From contig VZSF01010415.1 of the NCBI GenBank assembly GCA_013398295.1, positions 62,001 to 126,000 on the forward strand: a DNA stretch of 64,000 nt, read 5' to 3'. The notes under the pieces were generated by a model. That model made no database searches. It was not told the DNA's origin and worked only from the letters and a program-made list of their open reading frames with translations. The DNA comes from Chionis minor (lineage: Eukaryota > Chordata > Aves > Charadriiformes > Chionididae). Of the stretch, positions 23,821 to 35,200 are shown in pieces. The translations under genes and the position numbers were made by a program. Positions within the stretch are counted from its first letter, which is position 1. Each line of letters begins with the position of its first letter.

Positions 23821-26039
23821 CTTTGCCCATTCCTCAGCGTTACATCATTTTCCTCTCAGCTGGCAAAGTGCTGCTGAGCATTAATGCAGCTAGAAGGGTG
23901 CAGAAAGACATAACTTTAAAATTAGTGTGGTCGGGTTAACTACAGTCTTGTAAGAATCTCTTCCTTTTCATAAACAGCTTTGTCAAGGTGGTTGGGAGTC
24001 AGGTCCTGTACCCAAATATTGTGGAACATTGACTCACCAAGCAAGCAGCTCTGTTTGAATCACTGCAAATCGCCGAAGCAAACTATCATCTGACAGCTGA
24101 ACATCACATCCTTGTTTAGGTCACTCCATAGATAAGCGGTGGCTTATACACTCTACTGGTGGAGCCTCAGAGCCTTTTCTATGTCACTTCGCAAAAAAAC
24201 CATATAAAATTCCTTCTCTGCAAATCACGGATTTGCAGAGCCTAATGTTTTACTGGAAGCCTGACGCGACTCCTTCCTGGGAGGCAGGAATCACGCACCC
24301 TTGGGATGTGACTTCTCGCTAAAATGCAGCCCAAACCTAGGCGGGGAGGATGTTTAGACCTTTCTGAAGCCTATTGAAACCCCTTTTTGTCGAGGATTCA
24401 CCAAATATCTCTTTTCTCCTTTTTCTGGTGGAACATGTAAATAAGGCAGGTTGGCATTCAGAGAAGACTAAAGCTGGAAAGGGTTAGTGCTTTGTGGCCC
24501 TGCCTTTAGCACCTGCTTTGGGTAGGGGAGGCAGGTTCTTACAGGGGAAGGGAGAGCCATGTAGAGATCTCTTAAGGAGCTGATCAGTGTCTGTAAATAG
24601 CACTGGGCTTTGGGGAGGCTTTAGGTTCTTGCTGCCGGGATTTTGTCCTGAATAAGGGACCAATGGCTTTCAAAGAAGAGCCTGAAGGACTTAGGTGTTG
24701 AGTCCGGGTGACAGGGAAGGCTGCCCACCTCCAGTTATTGATTTTACTCTTATTTTAGATATTGCTGCTGTTCCTTTTCCCCTCGCTGTATTGAATATTC
24801 TGCCGTTTTATCTAGTTTTCCTCTACTTCTTCCCTGAATTGAGGTGCTCCTGCCACCCGCTTCTGATCCCCTTCGCCCTTTTGCACTGCGGGTGGCTGGA
24901 GACCAAAGCTGTGCTGTGTGCCTGTGGTAGCCCTGGTGCGAGCAGCTTCCAGCCCGTGCTCCGCTGTGCTGCAAGGCCCCTGTCTTGCATCTCGTGGCAC
25001 ATGTTTGATTTCCACCAGTTCCTTCTTCCTGGCAGAGGAGAAGAGGGTCTGGCCTTTTGTAGGGCCCAGCTGATCCCTTCTCCTTGAGGCTGGACACACT
25101 AAGCAGGATTAGAAGCCATGTGGGTCAACACGCCCCAGCCATGTCTAAAAGGCAGCATTAGTTCTTCTGAGAGCTGTTGGCTGCCTCAGAGGAGCTGATG
25201 TATCTGCACTAAGGAAACCAAGACGTGGGCTTGTTGGACACCTTCACTTTTTGAAGAAGATTTTGCTGTGGCAACCACCCTCAGAACAAGACACCTCTCA
25301 CCTACCAGATGGGTGAGCACGCTGCTGGGCCCTCTTCTCTGTGGTGCTGCTGATGTCCTACTTTGCACATCCCGCCTCTCCTCTTGGTTCCTGCCTGCAC
25401 GCCTTGCATACTCCTCCTCCCCTCTTGAGAAGGGCACCCCATGAGCTCTGTCACTAAAACCAGGGAGTATCTCTCCTCCTTTTTTCCAGGGCTACTTCCC
25501 AAACGCTGGACCTTTGCCCCGTGATGCTTGTTTGGGCTTAGCTCCACAGCAATCTCCTTTGGCATGTCCTTGCACAAGGTTTGTGTGAAATATGGCTGAG
25601 CTAACCTGGTCCTGAAAAGAGCTCCTTCAGTGATGCTTCTTGTCTTTAGTACAGGTTTTGTGGGTTTTGTTTATATGGTGATGCTTGATGAACCTCTTAG
25701 CTGAAAGAAATCCTCTCTCCCACCCCTCCCCTCCATGAAGGTCGCAGGGGAACTGACTAGGCAGCTGCTAATTGATTCCTGGCAGAGGATCTTGCCCTTG
25801 GCACCCTGACTCAAGCCACGTGATTGCTTGGCTCTGTCCACACGCACCCACTTGCATGGATGGTACGTGGCTTGTTTGCAAATACTGACAAACCCAGATG
25901 AAAGGTGCCAAGTGCTCACAAGCATCCAGCAGGATGTTGTTGGTGACCTCCTTCATGAAGAATGTCCCATCTGTGGTGCCAGCAACAAAGTCCTGGCATG
26001 ACCAGGAGGCAAAAGGACAATATAATACTAGACTCCAAC
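23821..26039. other. Intergenic stretch with one exon-like frame
   Basis: Mostly single-copy DNA without recognised genes. The exception is a - strand exon-like frame at 25852-25992, listed separately, just left of a CR1 copy. Confidence 0.5.
25852..25992 (-). other. Unrecognised exon-like open frame
   Basis: On the - strand, CATGCCAG precedes 141 bases (47 codons, phase 0 at both ends) that start GACTTTGTTGCTGGCACC and end ATGCAA before GTGGGT, a weak donor. The translation begins DFVAGTTDGTFFMKEV, and the codons are GC-ending as in real vertebrate exons (GTC ACC AAC AAC ATC CTG CTG). I do not recognise the family. The frame continues open beyond both edges, so the boundaries rest only on splice-like signals. 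It could be an exon, a pseudogene piece or chance. Confidence 0.2.
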
Positions 26040-26365
26040 CTCTCGAAGAGCAGTTAAAAAGATGACAGAGCCAAACTCTTCTTGGTGGTGGCAGATGGTG
26101 TAACAAGAAGAAAAGGTCACAAATTGTGGCTTGGGAGGTTCAGGTTGGATGCTGGGGAAAAAATTTCTCGTGGGGAGGTGTGCAGCCCTGCGACAGGTCA
26201 CCAGAGGGGCTGGGGGAATCCCCATCCTTGGAGGGGGTTCAAGTATCTGCTAGACAAAGCCGCAGCTGACCTGATTTAGCACTGGCAATCGTCCTCTTCT
26301 GAGCAGGACATTGCACTAGAGACTTCCAAAGGTCCCTTCCAACCAAATGATGATGACAATCTCGC
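26040..26365 (+). mobile_element. CR1 LINE, diverged 3' fragment
   Basis: It keeps CR1 landmarks in order: GATGACAGAGCCAAACTCTT, GGTGGCAGATGGTGTAACAA, GGAGGTTCAGGTTGGATGCT, then CCTTCCAACCAAATGATGAT. Many substitutions place it among the older copies in the window. It is 5'-truncated. Confidence 0.85.
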
Positions 26366-26911
26366 CTGTTGGCATGTGCTGCAGGAAGACCGGGGGTGGA
26401 GCCTGCGGATTTGTGACTGCCAAGTCTGACAAGCCCACGTAGCAGGAGGAAGAAAGAATCCAAATGGCAGCAGAAACCAGCTGGCTCCCAGGCAGCTTGA
26501 GTGCTGTTCCACCAGCGAGCAACCTCTCTGGCCTTTTTGTAGACACAGGGCAGCTGCGAGGACAGGTCTGTGCTCTGAAAACACCCTTTGCTGTATGGGA
26601 TGCACTGGAGCTAAGAGCAGACAGACGAGGTATTTGCCCCCTTCCAATGCTGCCGTGGGGAGGGCTGAAGAGTACCATGGCCAATGAACCTGTCTTTCTG
26701 TGCTAGTGACAAATCAATGCAAAAGTCCACATGTTGATTAAAACTAGTCATGCAACTCTCTCCCTCCCTGTCCATATCTTATCCAAGTCTGTCCAGTACC
26801 TATGTGTGTCTACCAGCTTAAAAGTTTATGCTGACATGTCATGTATCAACTTCTGTCACTGGTCAAGGTGAATGACTGCAGCAATTCCTTATAAATACTT
26901 AATGCACAGTA

Positions 26912-27258
26912 ACTCTTTATAAATCCTTACAGGGAGGGTGCCAGGAGGAGGGGGCCAGGCTTTTTTCAGTGGTGCCCAGGGATAGGACAAGAGGCAATGG
27001 GTACAAACTTGAATATAGGAAGTTCCACCTGAACATGAGGAGGAACTTCTTTCCTTTGAGGGTGGCAGAGCCCTGGCAGAGGCTGCCCAGAGAGGTGGTG
27101 GAGTCTCCGACTCTGGAGACCTTCCCAACCCCAACCCAGGATGGATGCCATCCTGTGCAACCTGCTGTAGGTGGACCTGCCCTGGCAGGGGGGTTGGACC
27201 AGATGATCTCCAGAGGGCCCTTCCAATGCCTAACATTCTGTGATTCTGTGATTCTGTG
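26912..27258 (+). mobile_element. CR1 LINE, 3' fragment
   Basis: Contains the CR1 ORF2 end and 3' UTR (AGGAACTTCTTTCCTTTGAG, TGGACCAGATGATCTCCAGA) and ends with three ATTCTGTG-type tail units at 27258. It is the same subfamily as the inverted copy at 39758-40200, sharing the distinctive CCTGCTGTAGGTGG-type block. Confidence 0.95.
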
Positions 27259-30200
27259 AACTCCGAGGTTGTATTACCTCCAGAAATGGAATACCATCCC
27301 CAGACGTATGCAACACATTATCTTGAGGCTATTCTGGGCTTAATTTTGTCCAAAAATTGTATTTAAATGCATTTCAAAAAAATAGCTATGATATTATATC
27401 ATTACAGATTGCTAGTCTGGTTGGCATCCAGTATAATGAATCAACAGTCAGTTATTTCTTGGCAGGGAAGTAAAATGACTGTCTTGAGTCATATTCGAAG
27501 ACAGCATGTACAGCCTAAAAGCTTAATGGGCAAGAGACCAGGTAAACAATATGTTATTTTACTTTTTATAAAAAAATGTATTTTATTTTGGGGGTGTAGC
27601 TTAATTTAAAGTATGCTAGGCCTTTGACGAACGAACTGGAGCCCTGCAGGGGCAGCATGTGTTACTGGGAGGCACTTATATCCTAGTACTTGGTTTTGGA
27701 AGATGGAACCTTATGTGTAATTTTAAAGGCTTACACAACACCAAAAATGTCTTTTCAGGGGGAAAATTCAGATGAATCCTGCATCTTGTCGTTACACAAG
27801 GGAACTGGATGGGTACCTTATTAGTGCTAATGTAAAAATCCACTTCACTTCACTTGATTCAGGGCCACATAAATGTACCATTAGCACTAAAGAGTCTCAA
27901 ATCAATGAATTAGTACTTCATGCTTGTACTGAATGAGGTAATGTTTTTCCTGCTGAGGGATAGTGCTAGATGACAGCAACAAGGAGCCATCTCTGCATGG
28001 TGAATTTTTGTCCCTCTGATCCTACCCCGGGTGGGAGGGGCAAATTTGGGCAGCTGTTGGGATCAATTCACAGCCTTCAGCACAAGGGGTTTGCCGGCAC
28101 CAGTTTTTGGACTGGGGAAGTCCATCCTTTGCTCACTTCTTGGCCCAACGTGGCTATGTATCTTCTGGAGCAGGCATCACCGCCTGTCACCAGGGGCAGG
28201 TGGCCCTCGTTTGGACCTGTCTGTGCTGCTTTGGCATGCAGGACCTGGCCATTTTCAGGCAGAAGGGGCAGATTTGGCTGTGCTCTGTTCCTTGCTAAAG
28301 AGTTTGTCCTACCTGCTGTCGCAACCTGTCTGCTAAAGATTTGGCTGTTGCAGTTGAGCTCAACGTGTTTGGTTTGGGTTTTTTTTTTTGTTGCCTTCAG
28401 CAGACTTTACGATCCACTTTCCTGCCTGCCACGTAGTGTGGATATCCTGAGCCATGGCAAACGCAGGGTGGAAGCAGAACTATGTGGTGTAAGCAGGACT
28501 GCAGGGCATTAGTCCCTGGGGTTTGCACACCAGCAATGATCCAGCAAGAGCACTGGGCTGGTGAGTGTTTAGAGACATCCTTGCTGTCATGAAGGGCGAG
28601 GTCCTGCAGGATGCTGGAGGTGATCAAATGGTTCTCTGGTGCCAAAAAGCTTCTTCCCCCAAGGCTGGTTCTTCAGCCCCTCTTAAGCCTGTGTACCACC
28701 TCTGGTGCTCCACTGTGAGCTGGTTTAGCTGGCGCAAAACTAACTTGCTGCGTGGGGAGAAAAGCTCCGCTGGTGGTCCTGCACACTGAATTGGCTCAAC
28801 CAGGAGGCTGGAGGAACACTGGAGTGGGTGCAAGGAAGAGGGTGAGGCTGCTGGGTTTGGTGGCAACCAGCTGTGAAACAGGCTCCATGGAGTGAAATGG
28901 CACCCTACAGCGCTGGGACCATGATGGAGGGGGTTGAGCTGCAGCCATGAATGCTGCGATCCCGCATAATCCTGGGCTCGGACCTGGTGCTGGAGCTGCT
29001 GGAGGGTACAGCCCTCTGCCAACACCTCTTCTTACCACTTCCCCTGTTTAAAACTGGGATGGCTCTCCCACTGGGATCATGCCTGTGATCTCTTTAGACC
29101 TTTAACTATTTATCACTCAAATTTCCCTTCTGTGCTAAGCACAAAAGACACAGAGACTAGCAACACTCTGCTATTGCAATGCATGTGGAGGGGAGGTGTG
29201 TACGCCTCTATAAGCTTCAGAGCAGCTCTCTGTGATGGGAGATCCCACCCACTAAGAAGCATAAGGCCGGCTACTTGTTTAAAAATTTTTAAAAGTAATT
29301 TATTTTTTTTCCTCCCCCTTGCCAGTTTTGATTGAAAATTACTTGGGCGCTCAAGGAGACATCACTGTATTAATCTCCCTGTGGATGGAACATCTTCTTG
29401 CTGCTGCCATTAGGGTTAAACTTTACTTTGAGTGGTGCTCCTCCTAATATAGGTGGGGGTCCCTTACACAGAAGCCCTTTTAGGGGGCATTAAGAGTTGT
29501 AAATAGAGCTTTTATTCATTTCTGAAGCCTTCTTTATACTGAAGCTCATGAATCATGCCAGCTGATGCCAGCTCGAGCTCTGATGGCCAATGGTTTCAGT
29601 GCTCCACTTAAAGCTCTGCAGGGAAAGCCCCATAGATTTTTAAGTTTTATCCCTTTATCATCGGTTTTCATAAGATTTTGGGCAGATTTGATGTTTATGC
29701 AGATACAGAGGATAACCAGGTTTTCTGTCCTTAGCATCTGTTTTGATCCAGTCACAGTTTTGGACTTCAGATCTAGTCTGGCATTTTTATCTGTGGCGTA
29801 TAGACTTCTGGATGCTTTACTTAGGGCAGGGTTTCCAAAGGGAATATTTTTCCCACCATCTCTCAGGGGTGGGAAAAACACTCTCAGTGCTAACAGGGAG
29901 TTCCCAGCAGGGATATTCCAAGGATATTTTGGATTTTTGTGCAGCTTTGTATCTGGTTTAGTTGCCTTTCAGTCCTCAGTAGTTCCTCGAGTCTCATTTA
30001 ATATCCTTTGCTATGGAAACTTGTATTAGTGCCAGGGAACTGCTAAGCAAATGCCAACGCAGAGTTTAAGAGTGGGAGTGAAGCATCATGAGACATGATG
30101 TTTATGAGGGAAGTGGAAGGTGGAATTCCTTTCACGCACACCCAAAACTGCATCAGTGCTTTCATTGCATCAAATTCCCGACCCCCTCCCAGCCTTTCTC

Positions 30201-31287
30201 AGGTTCCTGTGGCTTTGCACTTTTGCTGCCCTAAGTATCTAAATATTTCCTTAATTTAGCCGAGAAATGAAGGGATTTTCTAAAGGAATAATGAGGATAT
30301 TGTAAAGGACACAAAGCCTGCTTTGCCAACGCTGTTGTCTTCCTCAAAAATTGTTGGATGGGGACTAGAAGGGGAGGGGCAAGGAAATGAAGGAAGGGAG
30401 GATGTATGTATCGCCAGAGCAACGATCCTGCAAGAATCATGTAGCTGTTTTAACTTCTGTAAAATGAAACATGCTGGGCATGAAAATGACAAGATTTATT
30501 TCCTGGCTATGGGAAGCTGCTGTTATTTAGTAACTCCAGGTTACCTTGACAGTGAGTTCCTATTAAATTATGCAAGTCATGGAAATTACAGCTCTGCGGA
30601 GATCCGGTTCTGGTGCCTAGCCAACCGTAGCCCCGCATGGTACCCACCTCCTGAGCAGCCCTAAAGTGACTGATTTAGGGCAATACAGTACTGGTAGGTG
30701 AGGTGGCTGTTCAAGAGAGCAGCTGTTTCTTAGACTCGGGGACAGATCCCACCACAATTAAATATACCATTGCTCTAACGCTGATTTAAAAGGTCAAATG
30801 GAGGTAAAAATACTTGCTTGGCACTTCTAAGCTGCGGACGTGCATAGTTTGTCTGTGACAATTTTGCCATAGTAGGCACAACCCCTTCATGCACTAGACT
30901 GAGGGGCTGGGTTGCTTTCTGAACAACAGTGTGACACTGGAAATGTCAGACTTTCACGTGGCCAAAGTAGGAACTGGTCAGGCTCTCCCAGCTCCAAGTG
31001 GCTTGTGCTGCTGTGTGTGTATCAAAACTCCTGTTGGAGAAGTGAACAAGTACTTCCCACTGTAGGATAAATAGAGAAAGAATGGTATGTTAGCTCTAGT
31101 AAGAAGAAACCACAGTACAAAAGTAAAAATGGAAACCATTCCAGCTCTTGCTTTTTGCATTAAAAATATGAAAACCCTACGCTCAGTTTAAATACAAGCT
31201 TCAGCAGTGATTCGGAGGCCTAAATGCAATTACTTTAGTTCCTTGTTGGCCTTCAAAAATACATTACAAATCTCCTGGCTTGCTTAC

Positions 31288-31395
31288 CTGTACTGGTGCT
31301 GCTATTCAGAACAAAGTCTCGGCTTGAATCTTTCAGAGTTGCAGCAAAAATTTCAATAAGCAGCACCTGCTCTCTCATATTAAGCCCTAGGTAAC
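31288..31395 (-). other. Unrecognised exon-like open frame
   Basis: On the - strand, an acceptor-like CCGACGCAG precedes 108 bases that end AGTACAG before GTAAGC, a strong donor. Start and end phases are both 1. The peptide includes GYLGLNMREQVLLIEIF and ends near NSSTSTG. No family is recognised. It lies 0.65 kb downstream, in the - direction, of the exon-like frame at 32040-32237, but their phases do not join directly. Confidence 0.2.
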
Positions 31396-32039
31396 CTGCG
31401 TCGGAAGAACTGAAAGGACTAGCTGGGCTATAACCAAGCAGGTTTTTTTTTTCTCTTTGGTGTAGTTGAGGAATAGTGGGTTTTTTACAGAGATTCATTA
31501 CTGATGCTGTGATCATGCATCAGAAGCCCTCCTGTATACTGTTTTCCCTTGAGATGATTAGAAAAAAGCTCCTAAGCTTGCCTTTGTCAGGTTGAATATA
31601 TATATGTATATGAAGTATATACCAAAGCTCATCTACTAAGCTGCAAACTTTCCTCCAAAATGTCTGCATTCCAAAAAATCAGCATTTCTTGTCAGCTCAG
31701 TCATCATTAGAGTTGGTAACATTTGACTTTGATCTTCTAGGTTGGGGTATGAAAGCCTTGCAGTGCAAGTGACTGGCAGCGTGGTTCGGTCTCTGCGCAA
31801 CTTCCAGGCAGAACTGTGGTGAAGAAGAGGCAGAAGGTCGCTGTCTTCTCCACCTAGAAAGGAGATTTGTGTGAAGCTGAGAACTTGGGATCCAGCATGG
31901 TTGTCTCCATTGGGAGGAAAAATTGGTAGTAATAGCCTGATAGGGTTTTGTGGGCTTGTAACAAGCCAAGACAATATTTCCTGAATACACAGGAATTTTC
32001 TTTGCTCATGTAGCCGAGTAGCAGACAGACATATCCTAC

Positions 32040-32237
32040 TTCCCAGCTGTTTCTGATGCCTCTAAACTCAAACACCCCAGACCCTCTGTTTATTATTGGA
32101 GAGGAGCCGTGGCTTGGTAGGTCCTGGAGCTGCTCTCCCTTGCTTTTGAAGACCTGATCAAAGCAGAGAGCCACAGCCAGCTCAGGCTTCTTAGGTTTCA
32201 GGCTGTGCTCATGGCTCCGAAATTTTTTCTTCCAAGA
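32040..32237 (-). other. Unrecognised exon-like open frame
   Basis: On the - strand, a long pyrimidine tract ending TTTTCCCCCCAG is an excellent acceptor. It is followed by 198 bases (66 codons, phase 0 at both ends) ending CTGGGAA before GTAGGA, a moderate donor. The peptide starts SWKKKFRSHEHSLKPKKP and is lysine-rich at first. I recognise no family. The opposite strand is also open over part of this interval, which weakens the case. Confidence 0.22.
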
Positions 32238-35200
32238 CTGGGGGGAAAAAAAACGGTGACACATTAGCAAACATTGAGCCTATTGCTGTCTTGGGATCAG
32301 GGACTTGGTCACAGCTAATGGAAGCCTTCAGCGAGACAACATGGAAGCCTGAGTTACAGAGCACTCAAGGTGCTCTCCTGAGGGGAACGAAGGGTGACAA
32401 ACTCCTTCATTCCCGATCTTGTGGTTCTTTACTAAAAACACGATGGTACCCGTGTCTGGGCACACTTCTGGTTCCTTTTTTGTGCAGTTAGCCAGTCTTC
32501 CTCCAAGCCTTTGCTGCGCAAGCTTGGCCGGGGTGCAGAAGAGGGTCATTCCCATGCAAAGGCAAAGCTGTGCAGAGCTGGGGTGCCCATTGACAGGTCT
32601 TGTAGGGCCATCCCTCTGAGTTGGGGGTGATGAGAAACCGGCAGTGGGGACAGGAGGGATGAGTCAGCACGAGTGGTTTGTGCCATGCTGAGAAGACGCA
32701 GCCGGCACTGGGAGCTGGTGATGCTGGTCCAGCAGGTCATGGCCATTGGTAGCTTGTTTCCATCAGCAAAGTGGGATTTTTTTGCAGGGTTCTCCCTGCT
32801 CCCCAAGCCCCCTGCTTTTTAGGGTGAAAAGTTGAAAGTTTGAAGTTACATTTGGAAATACAAGAGGAATATCCACCTGCCTGTCCATATAATGCAGTCC
32901 TGAGGCGCATGCCAAATTCTACCGACTGCAACCTGATTTTAAAAGGTGTGGAGAGGTCAGGACTTGCAGATTGCGTCACCCCTGGAAAAGAGGTCTCCAC
33001 TTGGGCAATCGGCTCTGTTCCCAGGCTAATGTGAGCCAGTGACTCAGTAACTTCAGCTCTATTTATTTTTTTTTGTTATTATTTTTTTTGATTAGATGTC
33101 TCTGTTCCCATGCCTGCCCAGGCCTAACGCTACGACCCAGTCAGTAGAATGTGAACGGGTGTGATACAATTGCAGACAAAACAGAGCGTGCAGTACTGAG
33201 AAATGTGAGCATCAAAAACCGCCGAGTAAACAGGCATGCAGAGGCCATCAAGCAAGCTCTTTAAAAGAGCTAATCTAAAAATAACAGATTAGGGGGGGAG
33301 CTCTCCTGAAAAGCAGTTAAGGAGCTTACATGTGGAGACTGAGGACAGAGAACAGTGCTCTATCTGCAATGTATCTTTGCTTTTAGGCAATAAATAAGCC
33401 TCAGGCCAGAGGGCAGCGCTTCTTCTGTATCTGTTCGTATGCAGAGCCTAAGGCAGTTTTCCACTGATGCTTTTACCCAAGGAATTCAAGGCCATCTCCC
33501 GCTGACTGAGGAACACGGTGTATGAAATCATGCTCCAGCAATGGAGCTGTGGGGTTCTCCTGCCTCAGCTCAAGTCCAAAGCTTTTGCCTTCCTTCTTGG
33601 AAGCTGTGGCAGCACCAGGAGGGGAAAAGCAGGATGATCAGCAGTGGGTGTGTGCCAGCCCTGGAAGCTACCTGGCTCTTCCTGCTTCAGAGAGTCATCT
33701 CCTGTGCGGGTATTACAGGATGGGGCTCTCTATAGTTGCTGGAGGCCATGAATAAATGCAACTAGAAGGACACCAGAAATACTAGCATAAAGCCAGCAGC
33801 AGGGATCCAATCTCTTTAAAGAAAAAATGCTGCTGGCTTAAATATTTCAGTTGTAGTGGGGGGCTTTTGGAGCCGTGAGGCTTGAAGCTGGAGGTGAGTG
33901 TGGTAGTTTGGTGTTCCTTCTGAGGTGGTCGTGTAGATTCATTGCATGATAGCGTGTTCTCAGTGTTGGTGACACTGGATCAGGGCGGCTCATGTGAACA
34001 CCCGCAAGCAAGCTGAAGGATGCCGCAGGACAAGAAGATCAGTTTATGCATTAATGTATCGCCTTGCCAGGTTTAGCTTTGCTTGCCTCAATCTCTAGGC
34101 TGGGGGACCAGTTCCGTTGTGCTTCTACTCTGCTGACAGCTCAGGAGAAGGCGGCCCACAACCTCTCCCTTACTGCTGAATAGCCCAAAGCAAAAAGGTA
34201 GCGGTGCGGAGAAGCCTTTCCTTTCCTCCTGGCATAACTGCTAGGCCTCCCAGGGAAACCAGCAGGACTCTGAGCATTCCACAGTTAGGATAGAGGCCTC
34301 CGCTGCCCAGGTGGAGTACTGGAGGAGAGCTGGAAGCCACCAGCTCTCTGAGCATTTTCTCGCCACTTTCCATGAGCAACAGTTTGCAGAGAGTTAGAGC
34401 TCAACGGTGCCCCTTCCATGTAGGGGCACTGGTACACACCTGGCTTTTGATGTGCTTTGGTCCTTCAGCTGTGACTCAGCCAGGGTGCAGGCACTACATG
34501 AGGGCATTGCTTGAATGGACCTTAGCAGAGGGCCAGACTTTAGCAGCCATAACCTTATAAAAAGAAATTACGGGAAAAAAAGTGTCACTACTCAAAACAA
34601 TCCCACCCCACCCCACCATAATGTAGGGGCGGGTAATAAAACTGTCATCTCAAATCAAGATACACTGAACAGGATCAGAACGGAGCCTCCATTTTAAGTT
34701 ATAAAGATGGTCTCCTAGAATTGACATGTGAAATTAAGAGCAGAGCCATTGTCAATCCTGTGCCTTATGAATGAGAACTCAGTTAAAGTGAAACGACACG
34801 CTGACAGCTGCAAAAACTAGTTAGAAGCTCCCTGAAGCAATACAGCAGAGAAAACAGCCCGGGGAGCAGATAATGTTGTGTGTGAGCAGAGGGTGATGTT
34901 GTTCCGGCACCCCATGCACTCTGGCCTTCAGTTTCACTCTATTCATTGTAACCCCACTTGCAGGATGGCAGCCTTTTAGATGAAAGGCGTGATTCTTCTC
35001 TTGATTTTGAGCCTGACTTCTAGGAGAAACAAAGCCAACGTGGACGTGCTCATCTCAAGTTACTTTTGAATTCTTTGATCAAATCTGATAGACAGGTAAT
35101 GACCTCAGAGCTGATGTGCTTGCTGGAACAAAAGTCTGTTGCTAGCCAGGGTAGAGTCCCTAGCAGTGTAGAAAGTCAGGGGAGGTGGCCCAGCTCTCAA

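Noticed and set aside
27970..28512. 180-codon + strand open frame
   Set aside because: Several overlapping frames are open in the same place, the composition is ordinary and no family is recognisable.
34170..34379. - strand 69-codon frame with protein-like composition
   Set aside because: No splice signals at sensible positions and similar-quality frames occur on the other strand nearby.
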